A stretch of 64,000 nucleotides of DNA from Cryptomeria japonica (GCF_030272615.1 NC_081414.1:238673233-238737232); one strand, 5' to 3'. Shown: positions 1 through 12,319, counted from the stretch's first letter. The notes: generated from the letters alone by a model not told the origin. A program made the numbers and translations.

Positions 1-1122
1 ATTATGCCAAATGCTCTCTAAATTTCACTATAAACTAGATGCATACAAAATTTCAAGATTATAGATGTGCTTGAGAATGCTTGAGGATTTGAAAATGAGG
101 AATGTGAGCTCTATTTATAGGTAAAATGGAGAAATGGAGGGTTGAGATTGAGTAATCTCAACAAGGGTCAGGATTGAAGGGTTTATGATCCATGTGAGGA
201 CTTTCAATCCAATCCCAGGATAACAAATGTCAACAAGAGATGGGTTGAGAGGAGAGGGAATAATCATTAATTACTTTGACATGATTTGAAAGTTAACTTG
301 GGAGGTAAGGTTAATGGTAAGTTGAATGAATAAAACCATTATCCAATAAATAATGCCTTTATTCAATGGAGAAAATCCTATGCAAGAGTTAGTGAGGATA
401 ACCATGGTCAAAGCAATAACTGCTTGAGGAGACATATGGGTTAAATGGAGATTGAGTTAGAGAGAAAGTCTCTAACCATGTGGGTGAGTTTATTTAACCA
501 TAAATGGTTATGTAAGAGCCATTAATGGTCATGTAAGAGCCATTAGTGGTTTGGAAGACTTTAGAGGTTAGGTTGTTGAACACATAAAGCATTAAATGCT
601 TTTCTAATACTTTGGAGGCTTTGAGAAGTGACTTAAAGTTGCTTAGGAATGTGAGAATAATTAGGGGATGAGATTAGATTAATTAGGAGGGGTTAGAAAA
701 ATTTAGAAAGTGGTTAGAAGAGTCTAGAAGGGGATTTAGGATTGCAAGTGGGTTTGGTGGGTGAGAAAAAATATGATTTAAATTAAAATAAAATTAATTT
801 ATTTCCATTGTGGTTGCAACTTGTATTTGTAGGACAATGCAAGTGGGGGGGTAGTTTAGGGATTTAAATAAATATTTAATTTATTTATTTTAAAAGAGGA
901 AAGGGGTTAAATTAAATAAATATGATTTATTTATTTAATTGGTTTAGAGGTGTGGTTTAATGAATTAATTTAAATAAATTAGATAATTTATTTAGTTAAT
1001 AGCAGAAGGGTTTGAGGATGAATTAATTAAATGTTAATTTAATTAACTATTGGCTAGTGGATAAATAATCAAATAAATAGTTAATATTCATTTAATTAAA
1101 TGGATATATTTATGTTACTACA
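1..1122 (-). mobile_element. candidate LTR (partial, runs off window start)
   Basis: AT-rich stretch that reads as a retrotransposon LTR on the minus strand. It begins with TGTAGTAAC at 1122 and has a TATA-box-like CCTATAAATAG (minus) near 105-120, about 1 kb inside, as expected for U3. Its composition (runs of TTAATTAAAT/TTTATTTAATT and unique G-rich parts) resembles the clearer Gypsy-type LTRs at 18.7-19.8 kb and 32.2-33.2 kb. No convincing polypurine tract flanks it at 1123 and the other end is outside the window, so the call is an inference. Confidence 0.35.
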
Positions 1123-1860
1123 CCCATATTTCTATGTGGGTTGAGGGAGCCCATAAAAACCCTCTTGGTTTCTTTGGTGCCTTCTCAAAACTTTGTTTCC
1201 TATATTGGTCCTTCAAGTTGTTCCGTTGTGATCTAGGCTTCTTTTGGTTGTGAGAGCCTTTCAAGACCCACTCTTTTGGTTGGTTGTGGGAGCCTCATAA
1301 AACCCACATTCAAGGTTGAGGGAGCCTAGAAAAACACTAAGTATTGTGTTCTTATCAACGATAGGCTGGATGTTGGCAATTTCCAGGGCCCGTTTTGGCC
1401 AATGTTTGGTTCTGGTTAGGTTCAAGTGTTGTTTTGGAGAGATTGGAGTATTTTTTACAGGTTAAGGCAACCTTGGAAAACTCTTCTTGTTGGCTGAGGG
1501 TGCTTGGTAAACCTTTGTGTTCAGCTTTTAGATCTATAGTTTGATGTCTTAGATCTGTTGTTTGTGCCAACCTGAGTTGTATTTCATATTATTTTTCTAT
1601 GGATAGCATATGGTTTGTTGTGGCTACTTTGTTTTTGTAGCTTCTTTTGCCTTTGATGTTGTAATGTTTGACTCTTCTTGTGAGGTGGTGGCTAGGCTAC
1701 TTATTCTCCTTGATATGTCTTCCTACAGTGTCTGTTTGTTGGTTTCGGATCCATGAAAAATCCAAGGGTTTCAAGTCCCTTTAGAACCTTTTGTTTGGTG
1801 TTTTGGTCTCCTCAAATCCTATTTATGCTAATAAAAACATTGACATAGAGTAATTTTACA
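1123..1860 (+). repeat. degenerate GGGAGCC/AAAACCC repeats and retroelement-tail-like sequence
   Basis: About four degenerate copies of a motif with the form GTTGnGGGAGCC followed by AAAACCC lie at 1140-1340. A later stretch (about 1741-1850) has alternating phrases such as GGATCCATGAAAAATCC and CTCAAATCC and ends in TAATAAAAAC. A related stretch recurs at about 18655-18770, so this is interspersed repeat sequence, possibly the 3' tail of a retroelement. No coding potential was recognised. Confidence 0.35.
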
Positions 1861-2984
1861 AGAATTTAAAAGTCAATTGTTAATGCAATAAATTGAATAA
1901 CATAGTCACATAATTCAACCGTATTATCATCAAATCATATAGAATACTCTCATTAATTTATAGCATTAAGGGTTCTAATACTTATCTTAATCTTCACTAT
2001 GTGGAATGATCATTGTTACTCTAAGAATATTCTAGTGGCGCTCGGTCTTGTATGGCCATAGCACCCCAAGAGGAAACAAGTTCTTACATAGTATCCCACA
2101 TACCTCATAGCATGAAAAACACAAAATCCCAAATTCCTCACAAAATAAAATAAAATCCCTCACCAGGACACTCCCAGGTCAATGTTATACCTCAAGTTGA
2201 ACATGCATTGTGTACCCCTTTTCCAAATGCCCATAGCCCATCAAGTCACCATTTTTACCTTCTTTCATTAGTCATCTTCATTCTCCCTTCCTAATTCCAA
2301 CATAATTGACTTATGTAATATTTTAAGAGTTGATTTCCAAACCATCATACCTTTTTAAAAATGTTGGTTGTGGTGATTAGGCATATTCTTTGGTTGTGTG
2401 GCTCCTTGGAATCCATTTCTTTTAATCACATTCTTAGGGAGTGATATGACATGTTGCTTATTGTTAGTGGCGATGGATACAAGTGTAATTTGTTTTTTGT
2501 CAAGCTTCTTGTTTTGTATCTCTCTCTAGGATTTAATAAATTTTTACCCCTCTTTTAGTTAAAAAATAATCATAATTATTTTTCTTTTTAAGAGAGTTGT
2601 TCTTAAATATTATTTAATAATATTTCTTTTAACCAAAGGATTATAATATCCTTTATTTTTATCTCCTTGTTTTACTTCTAAAATGATTATTTCATAACAT
2701 AATCTTCTTTGGAAAAAAAGTCACATAATAGTTAGCCATACCTCTTATGTATTGTAGAAGTTTTATTGATAATATTCATGAATAAATAAATAAGGGATAA
2801 ATATATCACATCCAAGCAATGGGTTCTTTATGTTACAACATGACAAAAAGTTGACACCCACAACAAAAACCAACATAAGAAAATAAGTGCCACATAGTGG
2901 CTAGTACTTGTTATTTAGATTTGTAATAGTAATTATCTATGCTTTTTTTCAAACAATAGCAAATAGAAGAGATTAATAATTTTG
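1861..2984. other. AT-rich intergenic stretch, nothing recognised
   Basis: No credible gene, repeat unit or element boundary was found here. It is AT-rich, with stop codons frequent in all frames. Confidence 0.6.
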
Positions 2985-3400
2985 TAACCTTACCCTAACC
3001 CTATTCTAACTCTAATAAAAGTCTTGTCTCTAATGCCAATAATAACTCTAGTCATAATTGAATTGTATTCCTAATCTCTTTGAATCCTAACCATAATTTA
3101 ACGCTAACCCTAAATAAAAATTTTTTCCTATAAGCATAATTGATCCTTAACCCTAACTCCAATTTAACTTTATACCTAACCCTTACCCTAATTAAATCCT
3201 TACCCTAACCATGCTTGAACTATAACCATAATTTAACCCTAACTAAAAAACTTCTTTTATAAATTTAATTAAACACTAATTGAATCATAGTCCTAACACT
3301 AATTCAAACCTACTTTTAATTAAACTCAACACTAAGCTTATTAAGCATAAATGTAACCCTAATTCAATCCCAATTGAACCATAATCGTAATACTAACTAT
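2985..3400. repeat. degenerate interstitial telomere-like (CCCTAA) tract
   Basis: About 400 bp are rich in ACCCTAA, AACCCTAAC, TTACCCTAAC and variants such as CTAATTCAATC and CATAATTTAACCC, in one orientation throughout. The Arabidopsis-type plant telomere repeat is CCCTAAA; here the spacing is irregular and many units are mutated. It looks like an old interstitial telomere-like minisatellite rather than a true telomere. It stops about 60 bp before the left target-site duplication of the LINE. Confidence 0.6.
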
Positions 3401-3457
3401 AATTATAATTGAGATATAATTATAATGAATGTATTTGGTATTCTTTGTATTTTCTTG

Positions 3458-3481
3458 TATTATTCAATAATAGAATATCAA
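3458..3481 (+). repeat. left target-site duplication of LINE
   Basis: A 24-bp sequence starting TATTATTCAATAAT matches 8636-8659 with one mismatch (A/G at position 15). The two copies bracket the LINE, as expected for target-primed reverse transcription. Confidence 0.75.
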
Positions 3482-6400
3482 TAATGCTAGAGGGTATGGT
3501 TGATTCAAATTTTAAAAATAAGAGATTCTAGGATGCAGCCTGTGAATTTTTAGACTTAAAGACTGTCGACGGTGGAAGAAGAATCAAGGATGCAACTTGG
3601 AGGAGTTAACCTCCTCCACCCAGTTTGAGATCTCTACCCTATCCACTTGCATTTTTTTGAGTCCTTTTGGTTTTAATGCTCTGAGACAATAGTTAAAACT
3701 AACTGCACTGTGCCTCATGCGACCCAATCCTGGTTCTTAACGGAGTGAAAGTCAGATGGAGGAGCCATTAATGGCCCAAAATCTGCTGCTCACACAACCA
3801 CAACCCTAAAAAAACCTTTGCGGAGACCATCGCCCCACCTGCAAATGGAGTCCACCCATCAGCACAATTCCTTAAAGCTCCTGACGGTGAAGGATCTAGT
3901 AAAGAAGGTAAGTGCCCTCACATTACCTTGGACTCCTTCTACATTTCACTGAATAATGAGATGTTGAATGAAATTGCTTCAGAAAAACTTAGGTTATCTG
4001 ACACTGCTATTTTCTTTACTTGTGTGGACATCCAAAAATGTCCGCCTAGGAAGTTCTTAGATGATTGGTTTAACAATCTTTGGAACTAGAAACTAGGGCT
4101 TAAAATATCATTCTACAAGCAAATTAAGAAAGGTCTCTATCTTATTTTTTTTAACTCGCATGAAGCCCAACTGGAAGCCCTCAAACGCCAATACTGGATG
4201 GTTGGAAATACATCCTTTCAAGCCCTAGTCTGGTCTCTAGAGGCAATCAATGAAGAAGTTCTCGCACTTTTCTCCCCTAGATGGGTCATCCTTAAAGATG
4301 TCCCTCCCTTTTTGTGGTGATTTCTTCCCCAGCTAATGGAACCATTTAGCAAAATAATTAGGGTTGATGAGACTACCCGTCTGGTGCCCAACCTAGATGC
4401 AAGAATGCTCGTATCTATTAAGCCTGGAATTGATATCCCCCCGTGCTTAAACCTAAATATTAATGGAGAAACCTTCCTCTGCCCTGTTGAGATGCATGGA
4501 GGTTTGAACACCCACCTTCTTTGCAAAAAGGAAGTGCATATTCATAAAAATTGTCCAATCATCAATCGCAGAAAACAAAAGAATGACTCACCCAATACCT
4601 CGAAAAACCCTAAAATCAATAATGACCTAAAATCGACTCCCCTACACCCGGTCCCAAGCCCAATGAATTAAACCTGATGCATGTTGATCTCACACCTCTG
4701 GTACCTGAACCCCTCATTTCCATCCCCTCAAAACCTCCTGAAGGATCATCTTCTGATTGCTTTCAAGTGGTTACCTCAAGAAAGCGAAGACGAATCCACC
4801 AAAATGCCCTAAACCGATCTAATGTCTCAAGTATAGATAAATTGGCCATTACTGGCAATCCCCCTCTTGAAATTAAAGACCTACCGTCCACTTCGCAAAA
4901 CCTAACTAATTCTTTGGTTAAAAAAATGGTTAAAAAGTTGGAAAAACCTAATCGTGGTGCTGATGATGCTAGCATCAATGATAATACGGCAAAAATGGTA
5001 CTCAAATCTCGAACACCCAAGCAAATGACACCATTTTCATTTATAGACATTACCTCTGATGTTAGCACCACCAACCCCTCAATAGGCTCCTAGGTTAATG
5101 AAATTGATGATAATCATGTGATAGAAGTTATCTTTGCTAGCAAGGGTTTAGATGACATTAGCTCTGGCATGATGCTCCTTGGTTTTCCAAACTCCCAATT
5201 GTCTGGGTCCGACATAGGAGGAAATGCGGTTGTTAGAATTGAGCCATCTGAGATTAGTGAAGATGACAAGGACCTTATGAAAGGATCCTCCATGAATAAA
5301 AATAAAGGTAGACCTATGGGATCTAAGAACAAGAAAAAAATTGGAGATCAACATGATCTCCCTACCAGCCTTGTAAAAACCCCCTTCTAATGAAGTACAT
5401 ATCATGGAACATTAGAGGCCTTGAGTCGCCTGACAGGAAGTTTGTTATCAAAAGGTTTCTAGACTCCCTCAAAAACTTAGATTTCTTGATGCTTCAAGAA
5501 CTTAAAGCCGTTGGTTTCTCTCTTGATAGTGCTCTTGACGTCATTTGGAAAGATGCAATTACACCGAGCACCCGAGAGGTAAGGGAGGAGTTGGCCTTCT
5601 TCTAGCCCCCAAATGGGCGAACTACCTCAGGAATAAGGGAACTTCCCCATGTAATCGGGTAGCCTGGGTTACATTAGATATTAGAGGATCTTGCTTTGGC
5701 ATATGCTCCATATATGCACCTAATGACTATAAGAAAAGATTGTCCCTCTGGACTTGGATGACATCCCTCCCAAATATCCCCTAGGTCATGGCCAGAGACT
5801 TTAACATGACTAAACACCAGGATGACAAGGCTGGGAGCCTTCCCTTTGAATGGAAAACTCCAAAATAATGTCACTAGGATAGGCTTAAGCATAAACTCCA
5901 GCTATTTGACACCCTAGAAGGCACCAAAGCTGATGCCCATAACCTTTGGTATACTTGGTGCAACTTTCAACAAGGAACTAACCGGATCTACTCTAGACTT
6001 GATAGGTTTTATGTTAATAATAACTTCTTTTCTTTTTCCTCCAATCACCTTGGGAACGTGGTGGCTGTCCTTCCAGTAACCCTTTCTGTTTTCCTATCCT
6101 GGCCATCATTAACACTAGGAAATCCATCACTAATAACTATCCTCGCAGTAAGAAATTTTTCCTCAATACCTCCCTGCTACAAGACAAGGAAGTCCTTAAT
6201 GCCATCAAAATAGTTAGTATCTTCAACTTGCAGCCTCAGCTTCCTCAATCCCATGTTCTTAGATGGAAGAGAAACATTTCCTCCTGGAAGAAGATATTTC
6301 AAACCATTGGCTGGAAGAAAGACAAGGACTTTAGATCCCGGGAGAAATCCCTTACACATCAGCTCCACTCTCTGGAACAAGAAATACAAATTCATCCCTC

Positions 6401-8635
6401 CTCCCCTACCTTGGCTAAGCGGGTCTCTGAAGCTAGGGACATCCTTAGCAAACATCAACAAATCAAAATCAAAGGGGCTTTCATCAGACCCTGCACTCAC
6501 TGGCTTAAGTATGGAGATAAAGGCTCCAAACTTTTCTTTAATCTTCTAAAGCAAAAACAAACCAAAGAGAAAATTGACAGAATAACTGTAGAAGATAAGG
6601 AGCTCCTGAATATCAATGACATCAAAGATTCCTTTGAAATGTTTTACAAAACCTTGTTTACCTCTGATGATAATGAAGCCTCGAAAGATGCTCAAAGTAA
6701 ATGTAGCTCCATTATCCCAAAATAAATCTCTGAGAATGAAGCCCTCCTCCTTAAAGCTAGGATCTCCAAGCAAGAAATTGCTAATGCCATTAAGGCACTC
6801 AAGGATGATAAGGCCCTAGGCCCTGACGACCTTCCTGTTGAATTCTACAAAGTCAATATTGAGTGGCTCACTAATGATCTCTATGATATCTATAATGAAG
6901 CACTGGATACTGGCACCCTGGGGGAGTCCATCAATACGGATATTGTTAAACTTATCCCAAAAGAAGGGGATAGAGCCCTCATTAAAAACTGGAGACCAAT
7001 TACCCTCCTCAACATCTCCTACAAAATCTTAGCCAAAGCCTTAGCCTCTCACCTTGAGAAGATCCTCCCCAAATTCATTTTCTCTACCCAGACGGGGTTC
7101 ATTAAAGGTAGGTACATATTGGAGAACCTTGTGACCAGCTGGGAATCCATGGAATGGGCCAAAACCTTGAACCAGGACTCAGCCATGTTCCTTGTTGACT
7201 TTGAAAAAGCCTATGACCGGGTGGAATGGGGCTTCATCCTCATGATGCTCCAAGCCTTTGGTTTCCCTAGTGAATTTTGTGATTATGTTCAGATCCTCCT
7301 CAACGATGCATCTGCCTTGATCGAAGTTAATGGGTCTCTCTCCTAGCCTATTCCCCTCTCTAGATCAATTAGGCAGGGTTGCTCCCTTTCCCCTGCTCTG
7401 TTTGTCATAGCATTGGATGCCCTGTACTATCTCCTAAGAGATGACACCCTATCCCACAAGGTGAATGGCATCAAGATGCCAAACAACTCTGAGTTAATCA
7501 ACATATAGTTTACTGATGACACCTCATTATTCCTGGAGCTCTTTAGGCATAATATCGGTTCCCTCAATCAAAAACTTGACACCTTTAGTAGAGCGTCAGG
7601 TGCCCAGATTTCCAGTTCCAAATCCATTCTACTTGGATGGAAAGATGAGACTCCGGACTGGCTTCAATAGTTTGGTTATTCTTGGGGAGGAACTAACAAA
7701 ATAGTTAGGTACTTAGGTATCCCATTCTTTGTCTCCCCATCTTTGAGAGACATGTGGAGCCGGGTCAAAGGGAAAATAGATAGGAAGTTAAATAAATGGG
7801 ACAATAATGTCCTATCCCTAGCCGACAGGATTCAAGTTTGCCAGAAAATCCTCTCCTCCTATAGTGTTTACTATTCCTCTATCTGGATGTTCAACAATTA
7901 TCAAGTTTTTGAAATCCAAAAGGCTATTAGACATTTCCTTTGGTCGGATGGCAAGGGCAAGAGGAAAGGTCATGTAGTCAAATGGGTCTGGTGCCACCTA
8001 GACAAAAAACTTGGTGGGTTGGGCCTTAAGGATCTTAGACTGTAGGGAATAGCCCTTGCGGCCAAATGGATATTCTACTCACTTGAAGGTCATGAACCTT
8101 GGAAGATTCTCATCAAGAACAATATACAAAATGGTGTCCCCAACACTGCCAAAACCTAGAAAACCCTCCCACTCAGTTATCTGATTGTAGGCAATTTCTC
8201 TGTGTCTGTCCAAGGTACCTAGGTGTTTAAATATATTTGGAAAGCCTGGGAGAATGTGCATAGGATTATTGTCAACTCTAACATTGATTGTGATGCTATC
8301 CTCCATGGTGAAAGGTCAATATGGTGGAACCTTTATCACAACTCGAAACCCCTTGACTTAACCCAAGGATGCTCTGCTAAGTATTGGCATAATAAAGGTG
8401 TCAAATACCTTATGGACATATTAGAACATAACAATCTTATCATCTGGGAAACTCTTAGCAATAAATATGATCTCCCTACCTCGCATAAGAGGACCTACAA
8501 CATGATTAGGCTGGCATGTACCCCTCTTCATCTTCCTAGAAACATGCATGTAGATGCTCATAGGTACCTTACCTTCCTTTGGAAAGATGGCTCCAAACTC
8601 CCAAAGGTCAAGGCCAAGTCTATTTATACCCTGCT
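3482..8635 (+). mobile_element. LINE (L1-type non-LTR retrotransposon), nearly complete but 3'-truncated
   Basis: A 5.15-kb non-LTR retrotransposon with a 5' leader, ORF1 (DUF4283-like plus zinc knuckle) and ORF2 (endonuclease and reverse transcriptase). It is flanked by a 24-bp near-perfect target-site duplication. The GC-richer coding sequence contrasts with the AT-rich surroundings. ORF2 stops at the right duplication. There is no poly(A) tail and the C-terminal part of ORF2 that a related LINE (50.2-52.5 kb, minus) still has is missing. A modest number of stops and frameshifts suggests a fairly recent but dead copy. Confidence 0.85.
3845..5390 (+). pseudogene. LINE ORF1 (DUF4283-like, zinc-knuckle) pseudogene
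   Basis: In plant LINEs, ORF1 makes the RNA-binding protein that coats element RNA. The likely start is the ATG at 3845. A frameshift near 3900 leads into the frame with a DUF4283-like region (about 3900-4450; motifs FLDDWFNNLW, SFYKQIKKGLY, SPRWVILKDVPPFLW). A zinc-knuckle-like segment follows at about 4490-4560 (LLCKKEVHIHKNCP), with the expected first cysteine replaced by histidine. A basic, Ser/Pro-rich tail runs on to the end. Stops occur at 4088, 4318, 4669 and 5091, so no functional protein is made. Its last stop overlaps the ORF2 start as TAATG at 5388-5392. The family assignment rests on motif resemblance. Confidence 0.75.
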
Positions 8636-8645
8636 TATTATTCAA
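5390..8645 (+). pseudogene. LINE ORF2 (endonuclease-reverse transcriptase) pseudogene
   Basis: ORF2 nicks target DNA and copies element RNA into it. The ATG at 5390 opens an APE-type endonuclease with WNIRG, LQELKA, SIYAPND, ARDFNM (G of the usual GDFN lost) and SRLDRFY. The reverse transcriptase covers about 6750-7750: NWRPITLLNISYKILAK, TGFIKGRYI, VDFEKAYDRVEW, SIRQGCSLSPALF. The active-site motif reads FTDD where FADD is usual, directly preceded by TAG. The thumb follows (about 7760-8040; FLWSDGKGKRKGH). The rest matches the LINE at 50.2-52.5 kb up to about 8640, where the right target duplication cuts in. In-frame stops (for example at 7344, 7507, 8043) and frameshifts near 5600, 6100 and 8050 make it non-functional. 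Confidence 0.88.
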
Positions 8646-8659
8646 TAATGGAATATCAA
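8636..8659 (+). repeat. right target-site duplication of LINE
   Basis: Matches 3458-3481 in 23 of 24 positions. It directly truncates ORF2, with no A-rich tail in between. Confidence 0.75.
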
Positions 8660-8819
8660 ATATATTTTTTATTATTCAATTAATATTAGTCCTTCACTCA
8701 TGATTTTCACTTAATTTAAAGAAAACTTATTTGTCATGGTAGTTACCTTGTAACATATATCAAATAAAAAAAGTTTAGATTTATAGGCCTAAATAGTATT
8801 AGCCTAATGACAAGTACTA

Positions 8820-9060
8820 ATAACTATTATAAGTTGTTGGAAATGGATTGAGGTATTAACATCAATATCAAATTTGATATATCAATGAACAATTAATATT
8901 GATATCATAATTTGTTTATGAATTCATTTTTAAAGGAATTCAATTGAACTGATATAATAATATTTATGACATGTTGATATAAAAATTGATTTAATGTATT
9001 GAATACAATATTGATGTCAATTGATATCAATATCATTCAAATGTTTATATTTGTGTGTGT
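8820..9060 (-). repeat. AT-rich repeat, inverted copy
   Basis: The reverse complement of this stretch resembles 14130-14340 in order and content, with the core motifs TATCAAATTTGATA, CAATTAAATTGCTTTAAA-type and ATAATATCAATATT. The same family appears in direct orientation at about 12210-12320, 44040-44260 and 58880-59110. The two outermost copies here face each other across 5 kb. No coding content. Identity looks about 75-80% by eye. Confidence 0.5.
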
Positions 9061-9083
9061 AGATACATACATACATATTAATG

Positions 9084-9592
9084 TGTTAGAAATTAGCATC
9101 TTAGATACTAATCATTATAAACAAGGTTATAAACTAAATGAAATGAGAAACATGCATGCATAAATGTACACATTACACAAGATATACATGGGGTAAAAAA
9201 CCCCATAAAGCATCATTTAATTAAAACACTTACAAATATAGTCTATCATAAAATAGACATTAACTTGGGGATACTCCTCCAATACTTCCACATGGCCAAC
9301 AATACCTCTTGTGCATATGTGATACAACTCATCATAAAAGCTCCAAATTCATACAACTCTCAAATGAGAGAGAACCTCCTTAAATATAGGAGGAAGGGTG
9401 GCTTCACTAGTCACACCTTTTCAATAACCCCCACTCATAAATAATTAATAATCTAATAATTATTAGATTATAATTTTCTCAAATGGGATATGCTTTTAAA
9501 GCATATAATATATAATGTTTTATAACCTTATATTAGAATATTGTATATAAATTTTATAAGGATGTGATCCCTAATAAAATTATGTTCTAACA
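9084..9592 (-). mobile_element. Copia-type LTR, probably 3' LTR of a minus-strand element
   Basis: A 509-bp unit bounded by perfect 8-bp inverted ends TGTTAGAA and TTCTAACA. Read on the minus strand it is preceded by a purine-rich AAGAAGGAG (9593-9601), a plausible polypurine tract, so it would be the 3' LTR. It contains a TATA-like TATATTTAAGGAGG on the minus strand near 9380-9395. Remains of a Copia-like RNase H segment lie upstream in the same orientation (10.7 and 12.4 kb). No second LTR or target duplication was identified. Confidence 0.7.
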
Positions 9593-10600
9593 CTCCTTCT
9601 TAATGTTAATAGGGGATCACATGTCAATTTTCATAAAAGAAAAAATAAAGTGCCCCAGTAATGTAGGTCTTCTTTGACAATGATAAACAAGGACAAAAAT
9701 ATATGCCAACATGAAGATCATGTATTCTAGACTATATGAAAGTCATCTTGTCATAATTTATAATTCTAGTGTTTTAAAAATGATGCTATGGGGTCTTAAA
9801 AATTATATTGGAGCTGCGGTCTCGTCAAATTAGCCTCTCCCTAGGTTCATTACATAGTGCCCATAGGACTTAATACAATGCTTTTAGAAGTGGAAGATTT
9901 ACAAGGAGAAGAATTTACAAATGTCGTAGGACTTAATACAATGAGAAGAATTTACAAATGCCCATAGGACTTAATACAATGCTTTTACAAGTGAAAGATT
10001 TACAAGGAGAAGAATTTACAAATGCCCATAGGACTTAAGCACAAATGTGCCTATAGGACTTACTAATACATACTTGCAATAATTAAAACAAAAAAGGACT
10101 TACATATGCCTATCTACAGGCTTAAAGGACTTAGTAATGCCTATATAGGTCTTGTTTCATACCTATTAGGACATATGCCTACCCGTAGGATTTAGCCACT
10201 AGATGGTGTTATTGCATGCACACTCCCCCTCAATGGCATCACCTAAGGCCAAGCATTATTTGAATTTGGAGCATACAATGCCTAAAGGTCTTATGCCTAT
10301 TATGTCTCACATCTAGGATTTAGCAACTAGGTGGTATCATGTACACACCCCCTTAATGGCATCACCTAAAAGCCAATCCTTGCATAGAGGATTTCAAAGT
10401 GATGGCTAAAATTATAATATATAGCATGTGCCCATGATATTCAAGGTGTCTTATTATGGAATTATTTCATTGAGTGAGGTGCCCATGATATTCAAAGTGT
10501 CTTTATTATGAAATAATTTCACTTGAGTGATGTGCCCATAATCTTCAAAGTTCAATTTGAACTTCAAAAATGATATTATTTGGAAAGAGTAAAATAACTT
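9593..10600 (-). repeat. non-coding 3' region of Copia element with short tandem repeats
   Basis: Contains repeated phrases: CCCATAGGACTTAATACAATG and AAGGAGAAGAATTTACAAATG alternate at about 9850-10060. GGCATCACCTAA together with TAG(C)AACTAG(A)TGGT occurs twice at about 10190-10380, and GTGCCCATGATATTCAAAG is repeated at about 10430-10550. No frame is open. Position between LTR and RNase H-like remains suggests the 3' untranslated part of the element. Confidence 0.55.
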
Positions 10601-10608
10601 CAAGTAAT

Positions 10609-12319
10609 ATGGTACTTTTACATGTATCCAAATGGAACTCTTCCATAAATCTTCAAGGTCATATTGATTCTTTAGGAGCTACACTCATATTTTGCCCATT
10701 TGATTCAAAGACAGATACAAGATAGTCTTCTTATTGAAGTATTGCATCATCCATGGAATAACACTTGCACCATATATTTTGAAGGCATAACCTCACCATA
10801 AAAGATATAATATAGTTAGTAACATAGTAATCAATTAAACTTGATTTTTTGTGCAAATAATGAACATAATATTATGCATTTGTCATTTGCCAAAGATCAT
10901 ATAATATTCATCATAAATGTAAAATATAGTCCAATAATTTGTAGCAAGGAGATCAAAATATAATTTTATGAGAATACACATGAATAATTAGTTTTTGGTT
11001 TAAAATACAAAATAGTCATGCTACTACATATAGTAATGATCCAAAAACAAATTAGGCAACGGGTGAGCTATCCTTTCTAGGTTTTCTCCCCAGATAGTTT
11101 ATAAGGGCAATAGCAACCCATTATAATGAACAATATAGCTTATACATTTCATAAAAAAATATTATAAGATGTCTTTCATAAGGAAATTGTGATGTATCAA
11201 CACTTATAATGGATGGTCTAGGAAAGTATAAATCTACATAATCTCTTATAACATTATGAAAAAACAACCCCCTTAAGAATATTAGATTCATATATACATA
11301 ATCTTACACTAATCATCTACAATGTGCACTTCCTATAAAGTACTTGACAATGTGAAATAATGAAACATCTCATAGAGTACACGTGGTTACTCATGATACA
11401 ATCACATTAAATCATAAGTAATTGGTCATCATTTGGATCCTCATTGTGAGGATATTGAACATATAAGCTATATGAAATGATACATTATATAAAATATGTT
11501 GGGATAAATGTAGAAACGAAAGTTATGAATGATTTCCACACTTGTAAGTTACAAACAACAATTTGACAAAAGATATGAGTACCAAAAACATTATTCTCTT
11601 TCTAGAAGGAGGCATGATTATATCAATATCATATTTATTTGGGACAAAAGAAGTTAGAGCTCCAATATCTCATATCTTTGGTAAAGGAAGTATAGTGGGC
11701 CTAAGAAAAAAAATATCTAAATTTTATATGCCTTATAACTTAGCTTGGTCTAAAAAAAATATGTATAATTTTAAGGTTTTGATTTTGATCATACATATGA
11801 GCTTTGTAAACCAAATAATGGTTATTTATTTGGAACCATCACAAATTGATGAGACTTTCAAATGTTTAAAATACATCTAGAATACTTTATAAAAATACAT
11901 TGTCACTACTCTTTTTTAATAACAATCTAAAAGATAAATATTAAATCTACTGGACTAAATTATAAGAACCAAGATGAAAGCTATTGTAAATAATAAGCAT
12001 AGCTTGAAATTCACAATTTGAATTGCCCTTCTTTAGCATTACTATGAGGAGACAACATTCTCTTAAAAAAAATGAACTCATTTTAAATGTAGAAGTAGTG
12101 GAAGAGCACATTGGAAAATCATAGGTACCATTGTCACATGAAAAAAGAGGAGTCACTAAATGTTATATAAATCTTATAAGGATTTGATTCCTAGTATCAA
12201 TATTGCATTCAAATTTGACATAGATTAAATAAGCTTTTATATCAAAATCATAAATAATTTGACATGGGTTCAATTAAATTGCTTTAAAGAATAATTCATA
12301 AATAAATAATAATATCAAT
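10609..12319 (-). repeat. tandem duplication, copy 1 (Copia remains)
   Basis: This 1.7-kb unit is followed immediately by a second copy (12320-14230) with only scattered differences. On the minus strand near 10690-10830 it encodes a degraded segment resembling the Copia RNase H core (GYAFK, then a Gly, then W, then a KK/Q run). Copy 1 lacks two segments present in copy 2 (near 13040-13085 and 13795-13925). Both gaps have 2-3 bp of microhomology at the joint, so copy 1 probably lost them. An open stretch of 105 codons on the plus strand (11563-11880) matches no family I know. Confidence 0.65.

Noticed and set aside
11563-11880. 105-codon open stretch, also partly present at 13334-13549
   Set aside because: It recurs only because the 1.7-kb unit is duplicated. 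A frameshift separates the two copies, no family is recognised, and the Copia orientation is opposite.
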